A DNA stretch of 64,000 nt from Actinoplanes flavus. GTDB lineage: Bacteria > Actinomycetota > Actinomycetes > Mycobacteriales > Micromonosporaceae. The position numbers and the translations under genes are program-made. The notes beneath the pieces were generated by a model, which made no database searches, was not told the DNA's origin, and saw only the letters and a list, made by a program, of their open reading frames with translations. This document shows positions 18,628-27,438 of the stretch, piece after piece. Where the stretch lies: positions 273,571 to 337,570 of the forward strand of contig NZ_JAGFNS010000001.1 of the NCBI RefSeq assembly GCF_017592555.1, read 5' to 3'. The number at the start of each line of letters is the position of its first letter. Within the stretch, counting starts at the first letter, position 1.

Positions 18628-21600
18628 GCGACGGGGTGAGCGGCCGCCGGAGCCGCACCTCGGTGCCGTCCACGCCACGATGCACCGACAGTTCGGTGAG
18701 GGCGCCGATCAGGGCCAGGCCACGGCCACGGAAGCCGGGGTCGGCGGCCGGCCGCCAGCCTCCGGTGTCGCGGACCGTCACGGTCACCGCGCCGTCGTCG
18801 AGCGACGCGGTCACGGTGATCACCGGTTCGGCCGGGTCGACCGGATGCTCGATGGCGTTCGCGGCCGCCTCGGAGACCGCCACCACCAGGTCGAAGGCGT
18901 CCGCCTCGGGCACCCGGTGTGCGGCCAGGAAGTCCTCCAGGCGCCGGCGCAGCACGGTCAGCCGGCCCGGTTCGGCGGGCAGCCGCAGCACGAACTCGCG
19001 CGGCTCGGTCACCTCCAGGGCGACCAGGGCGATGTCGTCGTGCCGGGTGTGCCGGGCCGCCTCGGCGAGCAGCGCGTCCAGCAGGTCGTCGATGTGGTCG
19101 GCCGGTTCGGCCGCGTCCACGGTCAGCTCGGCCATGCCGCTGTCGATGCCCTCCCGGCGGTCCTCGATCAGGCCGTCGGTGTAGAGCAGCAGGCGCGCGC
19201 CGGCGGTCAGCGACGTCTCCCGGGTGGGGTAGGTGACCGAGCCGAGCGCCCCGATCGGCGGGCCCAGCGCCGCGCCGTACAGGAAGGTGCCCGGCTCGCC
19301 CGGGGCGACCACCACCGGTGACGGGTGGCCGGCCGACGAGTAGCGCACCCGGCGGGTCCGCGGGTCGAAGCCGACACAGAGGACGGTCGCGAACTGCCGC
19401 CGGCCCAGCGTGTCGACCAGCCGGTTGAGCCGGGTCAGCGCGGTGCCGCAGTCGAAGCCCTCCAGCAGGTACGCCCGCAGCGCGTTACGCAGCTGCCCCA
19501 TGCCGGCGGCCGCCTGCACGCCCTTGCCGACCACGTCGCCGATCACCAGGAACAGCTCGCCGTCGGGGCCGGGGATCACGTCGTACCAGTCGCCGCCGAC
19601 CCGGGCCTCGCTGCTGCCCGGCACGTACCGGCCGGCCACCAGGGCGCCCGGCACCCGGGGCAGCGACTGCGGCAGCAGGCTGTGCTGGAGGGTCGAGGCG
19701 ATCCGGTGCTCGGCCTCGTAGAGCCGCGCGTTGGCCAGCCGCAGCCCGACCAGCCGGGCCAGCTGGGTGAGCACGGCCGGCTCGGGGGACCCGTCCGGCC
19801 CGGCCCAGACCCGCAGCTCGCCCAGGGGCGGCCCGGCGGTGTCCGGCAGCGGCAGCACCACGTCCGCCGGCGCGCCCGCCGCGGCGCCGCCGTCGCGCTC
19901 GGCCCGGGCGCCCGGCGCGGTCAGCACCACCCGCCCGGCCGCGGTCATGGTGAGCACGTGCCGGGCCGCGACGTCGAGGACCTCGGCGGTGGTCGGCACC
20001 GCGTTGAGCGCGGCGGCCGCGTCGACCAGCCCGCGCAGCCGGCTGACGGTCCGCCGGCGCAGCTGGCCGAGTTCCAGGTTGGCCCGGACCCGGGCGATCA
20101 GCTCCCGGGTGGAGAACGGCTTGGCCAGGTAGTCGTCGGCGCCGGCGGCCAGCCCTTCGACGGCCGCCTCCTCGCCGGCGCGGGCGGACAGCACCACGAT
20201 CGGCACGTCCCGGGTGCGCTCGTCGGCGCGCAGCCGGGCGATCAGGCCGAAGCCGTCCAGCCGGGGCATCATGACATCGGTCAGCACCAGGTCGAACTGG
20301 TCCCCGGCGGCCAGCTCCAGCGCGTCCGCGCCGTCCACCGCGGTGACCACCTCCCAGTACGGCCCGAGCAGTCGCGAGACGTGTTCGCGCAGGTCGGCGT
20401 TGTCGTCGACGAGCAGGATCCGGCCGCCCACGCCACGTCCCACCGGCTGCGGCGCCTCCGGGCCGTCCCCCGCCCACCAGGTCACCTCGTCCACCCAGAG
20501 CAGCGGCCCGGCCGTCTCGCCGGGCGCCGCCGGGTCGTCGGTGATCCGGTCCGGCGGCAGGTGGGCCGTGCCGAACGGGATCCGCACGGTGAACTCGCTG
20601 CCCACCCCGGCCTCGCTGGTCACGCCGACCGATCCGCCGTGCAGTTCGGCCAGCTCGCGGACCAGCGCCAGCCCGATGCCGGTGCCCTCGTGGCTGCGGG
20701 ACCAGGCTCCGGTGACCCGGTGGAACCGGTCGAAGAGCAGCGGCCGCTGGTCGGCCGGGATGCCGACCCCGGAGTCCCGGACGGCGAGCACGGCGTGCCC
20801 GTCCACGGCCCGGACCCGGACCTCGACGCCGCCCTCGCGGGTGAACTTGACCGCGTTGGAGAGCAGATTGAAGACGATCTTCTCCCACAGCTCGTGGTCG
20901 ACGTGGACCGGTTCGCCGAGCGGCGGCGCGTCGACGGTGAGCGTCAGCCCGGCCCGCTCGACGGCGGGCCGGAACGTGCCGGCCAGCCGGGCGGTGTGCC
21001 CGGCCAGGTCGGTCGGCCGGTAGACGGCCCGCATCCGCCCGGACTCCATCCGGGAGAAGTCGAGCACCGTGTTGACCAGCTTCAGGAGGCGCAGCCCGTT
21101 GCGGTGCACCGGGGTGAGCCGGTCACGTAGCGGCCCGTCCAGCGCCGGGTCGTCGAGCAGGTCCTCGATCGGGCCGAGGATCAACGTCAACGGGGTACGG
21201 AACTCGTGGCTCACGTTCGAGAAGAAGTTGGTCTTGGCCTGGTCCAGGGCGGCCAGCTCGGCGCCGCGGCGGCGCTCCTGCTCGTACGCCCGCGCGCTGG
21301 CCACCGCCCGGGAGATCTGCGCGGCGGCCAGGTCGAGGAAGTCCCGGTAGTCGCCGTCCAGCGCGAGGAACCGGCTCACCCCGACGACCAGCGCGCCGAC
21401 CGTGTCCGCCGCCACGCCGATCGGCAGCACCAGCGCCTCCGCGGCGGCCGACGGGCCGGGCTCGGTGAGGTCGGCGAGCGGGACGAGGCCGGGGCGCCCG
21501 CTCTCCCGGACCGCCCGGATCGCCGGGTGCGGGTCCGGATCGTCCAGGATCAGCGCGGCGAACGGCACGTCGTCGCCGTTCTCGGTGAGGACCGCGGCGG

Positions 21601-22168
21601 CCTCGGCGGCGAGCGCCCCCTGGTCCGGCGAGTCGGCCAGGCGGCGGCCCAGGGCGCTGAGGGTCCGGACGCGCCGCTCACCGAGCACCCGGCCGGTGGT
21701 CTCGGTGACGATGCACATCACCCCGCCCGGTGTGCCGTCGTCGGCCCGGATCGGGTCGTACGAGATGTCGAAGTACGTCTCCTCGAGGAACCCGTACCGT
21801 TCCAGCATGAACGGGTGGTCGCGGGCGTAGAACGACTGGTCGTCGGCGAGCACCCCGTCGAACAGCTGGTGCAGCAGCTCCCACGCCTCGGCCCACAGCT
21901 CGCCGCCGGGACGGCCGAGGAACCCGGGGTGCTTGCCGCCCATGGTCACGGTGTAGGCGTCGTTGTAGAGGGCGACGTACTCCGGCCCCCAGAAGATGAC
22001 CATCTGCGCCCGGGAGGCGAGCATCGTGGACACCGCGCCGACCAGCTCGGGCGGCCAGGTGGACGGGTGCCCGATCGGGCTGGTGGACCAGTCCAGGGCG
22101 GACATCCGGGCGCCCATCTCGCCGCCCCGCTCGAAGGCGTTGCGCAGCCGCCTCGGCAGGGCACCCAT
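18614..22168 (-). CDS. Multidomain hybrid kinase / PP2C (SpoIIE) phosphatase
   Basis: 1184 residues, cytoplasmic, no membrane segments. Domain order: PAS-like (about 20-150), GAF (about 160-290), HisKA with His321 (SNVSHEFRTPL), HATPase (FNLLSNAVKF, GTGIGLAL), receiver with Asp631 (LTDVMMPRLDG) and a KPF lysine, GAF (about 700-840), SpoIIE-type PP2C (EARVGGDWYDV, LVIGDVVGKG; about 845-1060), and an RsbW-like HATPase (AVSEAAANAIEHP; about 1065-1180). It joins two-component phosphotransfer to partner-switching output. The ATG at 22168 follows GGGAGG at 5-6 nt. The STAS protein encoded at its 3' end is the obvious substrate. Confidence 0.9.
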   Translation of the reverse strand: MGALPRRLRNAFERGGEMGARMSALDWSTSPIGHPSTWPPELVGAVSTMLASRAQMVIFWGPEYVALYNDAYTVTMGGKHPGFLGRPGGELWAEAWELLHQLFDGVLADDQSFYARDHPFMLERYGFLEETYFDISYDPIRADDGTPGGVMCIVTETTGRVLGERRVRTLSALGRRLADSPDQGALAAEAAAVLTENGDDVPFAALILDDPDPHPAIRAVRESGRPGLVPLADLTEPGPSAAAEALVLPIGVAADTVGALVVGVSRFLALDGDYRDFLDLAAAQISRAVASARAYEQERRRGAELAALDQAKTNFFSNVSHEFRTPLTLILGPIEDLLDDPALDGPLRDRLTPVHRNGLRLLKLVNTVLDFSRMESGRMRAVYRPTDLAGHTARLAGTFRPAVERAGLTLTVDAPPLGEPVHVDHELWEKIVFNLLSNAVKFTREGGVEVRVRAVDGHAVLAVRDSGVGIPADQRPLLFDRFHRVTGAWSRSHEGTGIGLALVRELAELHGGSVGVTSEAGVGSEFTVRIPFGTAHLPPDRITDDPAAPGETAGPLLWVDEVTWWAGDGPEAPQPVGRGVGGRILLVDDNADLREHVSRLLGPYWEVVTAVDGADALELAAGDQFDLVLTDVMMPRLDGFGLIARLRADERTRDVPIVVLSARAGEEAAVEGLAAGADDYLAKPFSTRELIARVRANLELGQLRRRTVSRLRGLVDAAAALNAVPTTAEVLDVAARHVLTMTAAGRVVLTAPGARAERDGGAAAGAPADVVLPLPDTAGPPLGELRVWAGPDGSPEPAVLTQLARLVGLRLANARLYEAEHRIASTLQHSLLPQSLPRVPGALVAGRYVPGSSEARVGGDWYDVIPGPDGELFLVIGDVVGKGVQAAAGMGQLRNALRAYLLEGFDCGTALTRLNRLVDTLGRRQFATVLCVGFDPRTRRVRYSSAGHPSPVVVAPGEPGTFLYGAALGPPIGALGSVTYPTRETSLTAGARLLLYTDGLIEDRREGIDSGMAELTVDAAEPADHIDDLLDALLAEAARHTRHDDIALVALEVTEPREFVLRLPAEPGRLTVLRRRLEDFLAAHRVPEADAFDLVVAVSEAAANAIEHPVDPAEPVITVTASLDDGAVTVTVRDTGGWRPAADPGFRGRGLALIGALTELSVHRGVDGTEVRLRRPLTPSLTSS

Positions 22169-22249
22169 GCATGCCTCCCACGGATCACCGGACGCGGGCG
22201 GCACACCCGGTCCCGTGGCACGTTAACACCGGAGCGGCCGGTCCGCTCA

Positions 22250-22984
22250 TCAGGCGGCGACGGCCCGTCCGCGTACCGCCGCCTCGACGAGTGCCTCGAA
22301 GGGCCGCAGGTCGTTGGTCCGCTCGGGGTGCCACTGCACGCCGAGCGCGAACGGCTGCCCGGGGTGTTCGACGATCTCGATGACCCGGTCGTCGGGGCAC
22401 CAGCCGACCGGGAGGAAGGCGCCCGGATCGGCGACCGCCTGGTGGTGGAACGAGTTCACCGTGAGGCTGCGGCCGAACAGGCGGTGCGCGAGGGTCTCGT
22501 CCTCGATCACCACGTCGTGCCGGCCGTAGTCGGAGGCGTTGGCGGCCAGCGGGTCGGTGCCCGGGGCGGCCCGGTGCCGCTCGTGACCGACCAGGTCCGG
22601 CAGGTGCTGGTGCAGCGAGCCGCCGGTGGACACGGCCATCATCTGCATGCCGCGGCAGACGCCCAGCATCGGCAGGCCGGCGTCCAGCGCGGCGCCCATC
22701 AGCATCAGCTCGGATCGGTCGCGGACCTTGTCGACCTCGGTGGCCGGGTGCGGCGGGGCGCCCCAGTTCGCCGGGTCGATGTCGCCGCCGCCGCAGAACA
22801 CGATGCCGTCCAGGGCCTCCAGCACGTCGGTGCCGGGATCGTCGGGGGTGATCAGGACGGCCCGGCCGCCGGTGGCGTGCACCGCCTTCACGTAGGTCAT
22901 CGGCAGCATTCCGGCCATCAGGTCGTTCCGGCCGTACTGCACCTGCTCGGCGTAGGCGGTGAGGCCGATCAGCGGTCTGCGCAT
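22250..22984 (-). CDS. Class I amidotransferase-like hydrolase (peptidase C26), copy 2
   Basis: 244-residue cytoplasmic hydrolase of the PuuD/gamma-glutamyl-GABA hydrolase group, which cleaves gamma-glutamyl amides. Nucleophile Cys110 is in LGVCRGMQ; the catalytic His and Glu are in GVQWHPE. It belongs to the same subfamily as the preceding gene (both have GGSLHQHLPD and FHHQ.VADPGA), so the pair arose by duplication. The ATG at 22984 overlaps the previous stop by 16 nt with GGAG upstream. Last gene of the gamma-glutamylation operon. Confidence 0.88.
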   Translation of the reverse strand: MRRPLIGLTAYAEQVQYGRNDLMAGMLPMTYVKAVHATGGRAVLITPDDPGTDVLEALDGIVFCGGGDIDPANWGAPPHPATEVDKVRDRSELMLMGAALDAGLPMLGVCRGMQMMAVSTGGSLHQHLPDLVGHERHRAAPGTDPLAANASDYGRHDVVIEDETLAHRLFGRSLTVNSFHHQAVADPGAFLPVGWCPDDRVIEIVEHPGQPFALGVQWHPERTNDLRPFEALVEAAVRGRAVAA

Positions 22985-23682
22985 GTTCCGGTGCTCTCCT
23001 TCGTGGCCGCCGCCACCAGGGCGCCGAAGAGACGCCGGTCCCGGCCGGTCTCCGGATGCCACTGGACACCGAGGACGAAACTCCGGTCCGGATCCTCGAC
23101 CGCCTCGGGCAGACCGTCGGGGGCCCAGCCGGTGACGGTCAGCGCTCCGGGGTCGGCGACCCCCTGATGGTGGAAGCAGTTGATGGTCGGGTCATCGCCC
23201 ATCAGCGCGGCGATCCGGCTGCCCGGAGCGAACCGCGCGGACTGCGAGCCGTAGATCCCCGGGCCCGGGCGGTGCTTCTCGTGGCCCAGCACGTCCGGCA
23301 GATGCTGGTGCAGGCTGCCGCCGGCCGCCACGGTGAGCAGCTGCATGCCCCGGCAGACGCCGAGCAGCGGCAGGTCCCGGTCCAGAGCCGCGTGGAGCAG
23401 CGCCAGCTCGGCGGCGTCGCGTTCCGGGTGGGTGACGGTGGCCGGGTGCGGCTCCTGGCCGTACCGGTCCGGCTGCACGTCCGGGCCACCGGCCAGCACC
23501 AGGCCGTCGAGGCGGTCGAGCACGTCGGTGTCGAGGTCGTCGGGCGGCAGCAGCACCGCACGGCCACCGGCCAGCCGGATCGCCTCGACGTAGTCGTGCG
23601 GCACCAGCGCGGACTCGAGATCGACCCAGACGCCCCACGTCGCGGGCAGCACATAGGACGTTATGCCGATGATCGGACGCAT
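22969..23682 (-). CDS. Class I amidotransferase-like hydrolase (peptidase C26), copy 1
   Basis: 237 residues, same family as its neighbour: Cys110 in LGVCRGMQLL and His/Glu in GVQWHPE. Expected to release glutamate from a gamma-glutamylated carboxylic acid made by the upstream aldehyde dehydrogenase. It corresponds in position to the single C26 gene in the M. tuberculosis glnA4 cluster. A 171-bp gap with a strong hairpin separates it from the SDR gene, so this pair may also be transcribed or attenuated separately. Confidence 0.88.
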   Translation of the reverse strand: MRPIIGITSYVLPATWGVWVDLESALVPHDYVEAIRLAGGRAVLLPPDDLDTDVLDRLDGLVLAGGPDVQPDRYGQEPHPATVTHPERDAAELALLHAALDRDLPLLGVCRGMQLLTVAAGGSLHQHLPDVLGHEKHRPGPGIYGSQSARFAPGSRIAALMGDDPTINCFHHQGVADPGALTVTGWAPDGLPEAVEDPDRSFVLGVQWHPETGRDRRLFGALVAAATKESTGTCADR

Positions 23683-23704
23683 CGCACCACCGTAGTCACA
23701 GGCG

Positions 23705-23730
23705 CGCGGCGCCGGTGAACCGGCGCCGCG
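23705..23730. terminator. 11-bp perfect hairpin with TGAA loop
   Basis: CGCGGCGCCGG and CCGGCGCCGCG flank TGAA. It lies between the SDR gene and the first C26 hydrolase gene, 23 bp before the hydrolase start. It may terminate or attenuate read-through from the upstream part of the operon, or protect a processed end. Confidence 0.6.
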
Positions 23731-23853
23731 TCACGGGCCCTCTGTCCCACCCCCACGGGGATCTGACCCGTACGGGCGGGGATTCGACCCCTCACACCTT
23801 TTTGAACTGGGTGTCTTGGGGCTTCCTTATCCACCGTAGCGGGTCGGTAAACC

Positions 23854-24618
23854 TCACAGCGGCGTTACGTACGCCCCGGTGATCCCGCCGTCGACGACGA
23901 ACTGCGACGCCGTCATGAACGACGCGTCGTCGCTGGCCAGGAACGCCACCGCGGCGGCGATCTCGGTGGGCTCGGCGAACCGGCCCATCGGCACGTGCAC
24001 CAGCCGCCGGGCGGCCCGCTCCGGGTCCTTGGCGAACAGCTCCATGAGCAGCGGCGTGGCCACCGGCCCGGGGCAGAGCGCGTTGATCCGGATGCCCTCG
24101 CGGGCGAACTGCACGCCCAGCTCGCGGGTCATCGCCAGCACGCCGCCCTTGCTGGCGGTGTAGGCGATCTGCGAGGTGGCCGCCCCTAGCAGGGCCACGA
24201 ACGAGGCGGTGTTGATGATCGAGCCCTTGCCCTGCCGCTGCATGTGCGGGATCGCGTACTTGCAGCAGAGGAAGACGCTCGTGGTGTTCACCTTGAGCAC
24301 GCGCTCCCAGGCGTCCAGGCCGGTCACCAGGATCGAGTCGTCGTCGGGCGGCGAGATGCCGGCGTTGTTGAAGGCGATGTCGACCCGGCCGTGCCGCTGC
24401 ACCACCCCGTCGAAGAGCGCCTTGACCTGCTCCTCGTCGCTGACGTCACAGGCCACGAACTCGCCGCCGACCTCTTCGGCCGCCGCCTTGCCGGCCTTCT
24501 CCGAGATGTCGACGCAGACGACGAATGCCCCTTCGGCGGCGAACCGCCGGGCGGTGGCCAGCCCGATCCCACTTCCGGCGCCGGTGATCACGGCGACCCG
24601 GCTCAACAGACGTTCCAC
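23854..24618 (-). CDS. Short-chain dehydrogenase/reductase
   Basis: 254-residue NAD(P)-dependent classical SDR. The Rossmann motif TGAGSGIG is at residues 12-19, followed by FNNAGI, catalytic Ser in NTASF, and YTASK (Tyr and Lys). An Asp after the second strand (CVDIS) favours NAD. The GTG at 24618 directly follows the ALDH stop (TGAGTG), so the genes are coupled. In this cluster it would oxidise an alcohol group, which suits a gamma-glutamyl amino alcohol intermediate. M. tuberculosis has an SDR at the same place. Confidence 0.88.
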   Translation of the reverse strand: MERLLSRVAVITGAGSGIGLATARRFAAEGAFVVCVDISEKAGKAAAEEVGGEFVACDVSDEEQVKALFDGVVQRHGRVDIAFNNAGISPPDDDSILVTGLDAWERVLKVNTTSVFLCCKYAIPHMQRQGKGSIINTASFVALLGAATSQIAYTASKGGVLAMTRELGVQFAREGIRINALCPGPVATPLLMELFAKDPERAARRLVHVPMGRFAEPTEIAAAVAFLASDDASFMTASQFVVDGGITGAYVTPL

Positions 24619-25980
24619 TCAGTCTCCCGTCGAGATGAACACGTTCTTCACATCCGTGAAGGACAGGGGTGCGTCCGGGCCCAGCTCACGCCCGAGACCG
24701 GACTGTTTCATGCCACCGAACGGGGTCCAGTAGCGCACCGAGGAGTTGCTGTTGACGCTCAGCGCGCCGGTCTCCACGGCCCGTGAGACCCGCAGCGCCC
24801 GGCCCACGTCCCGGGTCCAGAGCGAGCCGGACAGCCCGTACTCGGTGTCGTTGGCCAGCCGGATCGCCTCCTCCTCGTCCCGGAACGGCAACACGCTCAC
24901 CACCGGGCCGAAGATCTCCTCGCGCCAGTGCCGGTCCGCGTTCGAGCGGGCCAGCAACACGGTCGGCGGAAACCACCATCCCTTCGCGTCCGGCGCGGTG
25001 CCGCGGAACGCGATGTCAGAGCCGTCGAGGTACGACGTGACGGCGGCCCGCTGTCCGGAGGAGATCAGTGGTCCCATCTCCGACGAGTCATCGGCGGGGT
25101 CGAGCACCCGGAAGTTCCGGACGGCCGGTTCGAGGAGCGCGAGGAACCTGTCGTACACCGATTCCTGAACCAGCAGCCGGGAGCGCGCGCAGCAGTCCTG
25201 CCCGGCGTTGTCGAAGACGGCGCCGGGCGCGGCGGCGGCCGCGGCGTCGAGATCGGCGTCCGCGAAGACGATGTTGGCGCTCTTGCCGCCGAGTTCCAGG
25301 GTGACCCGTTTCACCTGGTCGGCACAGCCCGCCATGATCGACTTGCCGACCTCGGTGGATCCGGTGAAGCAGACCTTGCGCACCGCCGGGTGGGTGACGA
25401 ACCGCTGCCCGACCACACTGCCCCTACCCGGCAGCACCTGGAACACGTTCTCCGGGAGCCCGGCCTCCAGCGCCAGCTCGCCGAGCCGGATCGCGGTCAG
25501 CGGGGTCAGCTCGGCCGGCTTGAGCACCACCGTGTTGCCGGCCGCCAGCGCCGGCGCGAACCCCCAGCCGGCGATCGGCATCGGGAAGTTCCACGGCACG
25601 ATGATCCCGACCACGCCGAGCGGCTCGTGGAACGTCACGTCGATGCCACCGGGCACCGGGATCTGCCGCCCGGCCAGCCGCTCCGGGGCGCCGGCGTAGT
25701 AGTTCAGCACGTCCCGGACGTTGCCCGCCTCCCAGCGCGCGTTGCCGATGGTGTGCCCGGCGTTGCGCACCTCCAGCCGCGCCAGCTCCTCGATGTGCTC
25801 CTCGACCACCGTCGCGAAGCGCCGCAGCAGCCGCGCCCGGTCCCCGGGCGAGACCCGGCGCCACTCACCGAAAGCGATCCGCGCGCGCTCGATCGCCGCG
25901 TCGGTCTCCGCAAGACCCAGCGACGGTACGGTCGTGAAGACCTCACCCGTCGAAGGATCGATCACCTCTGTAGTCCGCAC
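24619..25980 (-). CDS. aldC: Aldehyde dehydrogenase family protein
   Basis: 453-residue NAD(P)-dependent aldehyde dehydrogenase. Visible motifs are VPWNFPM and KPAELTP (cofactor), FTGSTEVGK, LELGGKS with the general base Glu, and NAGQDCCAR with the nucleophile Cys263. The GTG at 25980 has GAGGAT at 6 nt and is preferred over an in-frame start overlapping glnA4. It lies 16 bp after glnA4. By family and context it oxidises a gamma-glutamyl aldehyde to the acid, as PuuC does in the putrescine pathway. The symbol is by synteny with the M. tuberculosis gene. Confidence 0.88.
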   Translation of the reverse strand: MRTTEVIDPSTGEVFTTVPSLGLAETDAAIERARIAFGEWRRVSPGDRARLLRRFATVVEEHIEELARLEVRNAGHTIGNARWEAGNVRDVLNYYAGAPERLAGRQIPVPGGIDVTFHEPLGVVGIIVPWNFPMPIAGWGFAPALAAGNTVVLKPAELTPLTAIRLGELALEAGLPENVFQVLPGRGSVVGQRFVTHPAVRKVCFTGSTEVGKSIMAGCADQVKRVTLELGGKSANIVFADADLDAAAAAAPGAVFDNAGQDCCARSRLLVQESVYDRFLALLEPAVRNFRVLDPADDSSEMGPLISSGQRAAVTSYLDGSDIAFRGTAPDAKGWWFPPTVLLARSNADRHWREEIFGPVVSVLPFRDEEEAIRLANDTEYGLSGSLWTRDVGRALRVSRAVETGALSVNSNSSVRYWTPFGGMKQSGLGRELGPDAPLSFTDVKNVFISTGD

Positions 25981-25996
25981 GCCAAGATCCTCACAC

Positions 25997-27343
25997 TCAG
26001 AGGCGCTCGAATCCACGGCGCAACTCCCAGTCCGTCACCGCGGCGTCGTAGGCCGCCAGTTCCACCCGTCCCATGTTCGCGTAGTGGGCCACGACGTCCG
26101 GGCCGAACGCGGTTTCCGCCACCCGGCTGTCCGCCCACAGCGCGGTCGCCTCCCGCAGGGTGCCGGGCACCCGGCCGGCCTCCGGGTCCTGATAGGCGTT
26201 GCCGGTGAACTCGTCCTCCAGCGACAGCTCGTTCTCGATGCCGTGCAGGGCCCCGGCCACCAGGGCGGCGATCGCCAGGTACGGGTTCACGTCCCCGCCC
26301 GGCACCCGGTTCTCCACCCGCATGCCCTGACCGTGCCCGGCGATCCGCAGCGCGCAGGTCCGGTTGTCGACGCCCCAGCGCAGCGCGGTCGGCGCGAACG
26401 ACCCCGGCTGGTACCGCTTGTACGAGTTGATGTTCGGCGCGAAGAGCAGGCTGAACTCCCGCATCGTGGCGAGCAGGCCGGCCAGCACCCGCTGCCCGGT
26501 CTCGCTGAGATGGGCCGGGCCGTCGCCGAGCATCGCCGACCGCCCGTTCTCGTCGCGCAGCGAGAAGTGGATGTGGCAGGAGTTGCCCTCCCGCTCGTTG
26601 GGCTTGGCCATGAAGGTGAGCGCCATGCCCTCCTGGGCGGCGATCTCCTTGGCCCCGTTCTTGTAGACCACGTGATGGTCGGCCGCGGTCAGCGCGTCCG
26701 AGTAGCGGAAGGCGATCTCGTGCTGGCCGAGGTTGCACTCGCCCTTGGCGCTCTCCGGGGTCAGGCCGGCGCCGTACATGTCGTTGCGGATCCGGCGCAG
26801 CAGCGGCTCCACGCGGGCGGTGCCGAGCAGCGAGTAGTCCACGTTGTACTGGTTGGCGGGGATCAGGTCCCGGTAGTTCTTCTGCGACGCCTGCTCGTAG
26901 GAGTCCCGGTAGAGGACGAACTCCAGCTCGGTCCCGGCGTACGCGGACAGGCCGTGCGCCGCCAGCCGGTCGAGCTGGCGGCGCAGGATCTGCCGGGGTG
27001 AGGCCGGCACCGGCGCCCCGGACACGTCGTACAGGTCGGCCAGGACCAGCGCCGTGCCCGGGTGCCACGGGATCCGGCGCAGGGTGGAGAAGTCCGGCCG
27101 CATCACGAAGTCGCCGTAACCGGTGGACCAGGAGGACATGGCGTAGCCGTCGACGGTGTTCATGTCGACGTCGACCGCGAGCAGATAGTTGCATCCCTCA
27201 CTGCCGCCGGACACCACCTCGTCCATGAAGTAGCGCGCATGCAGCCGTTTGCCCTGCAGGCGGCCCTGCATGTCGGTCAGTGCCAGCAGCACCGTGTCGA
27301 TGCCGCCGTTGTCGACGGCGACGTCCAGCTCCTCGAGATCCAT
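25997..27343 (-). CDS. glnA4: GlnA4-type gamma-glutamylamide synthetase (glutamine synthetase family)
   Basis: 448-residue member of the glutamine synthetase superfamily, of the short type that lacks the classic adenylylation tyrosine context. Catalytic-domain motifs: GTELEFVLY (metal-binding Glu), CNLGQHEIAF, FMAKPNEREGNSCHIHFSL and ENRVPGGDVNPYLAIAA. It ligates glutamate to an amine using ATP. In Streptomyces coelicolor GlnA4 has been reported as a gamma-glutamylethanolamide synthetase, and GlnA3 as acting on polyamines. The neighbouring ALDH, SDR and C26 genes fit such catabolism. Its promoter region holds an 11-bp inverted repeat. Confidence 0.82.
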   Translation of the reverse strand: MDLEELDVAVDNGGIDTVLLALTDMQGRLQGKRLHARYFMDEVVSGGSEGCNYLLAVDVDMNTVDGYAMSSWSTGYGDFVMRPDFSTLRRIPWHPGTALVLADLYDVSGAPVPASPRQILRRQLDRLAAHGLSAYAGTELEFVLYRDSYEQASQKNYRDLIPANQYNVDYSLLGTARVEPLLRRIRNDMYGAGLTPESAKGECNLGQHEIAFRYSDALTAADHHVVYKNGAKEIAAQEGMALTFMAKPNEREGNSCHIHFSLRDENGRSAMLGDGPAHLSETGQRVLAGLLATMREFSLLFAPNINSYKRYQPGSFAPTALRWGVDNRTCALRIAGHGQGMRVENRVPGGDVNPYLAIAALVAGALHGIENELSLEDEFTGNAYQDPEAGRVPGTLREATALWADSRVAETAFGPDVVAHYANMGRVELAAYDAAVTDWELRRGFERL

Positions 27344-27366
27344 GCGAACAGTCCTATCAATGAGAA

Positions 27367-27435
27367 TTATTCAGGACGGTGGAGACGTGGCCATTTCACT
27401 GATCCACAGCATCAGGCAAGGTAGGTCCTGAATAA
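27367..27435. repeat. Inverted repeat upstream of glnA4
   Basis: TTATTCAGGAC at 27367-27377 and its exact complement GTCCTGAATAA at 27425-27435, 47 bp apart, fill the AT-rich gap between the permease stop and the glnA4 start. Candidate paired operator sites or an attenuator stem. Confidence 0.65.
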
Positions 27436-27438
27436 CCC

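Noticed and set aside
23761..23800. GGGGATTCGACCCC, which looks like a tRNA T arm
   Set aside because: The closing G53-C61 pair fails and no acceptor, D or anticodon arms can be placed. Not a tRNA or an attachment site.
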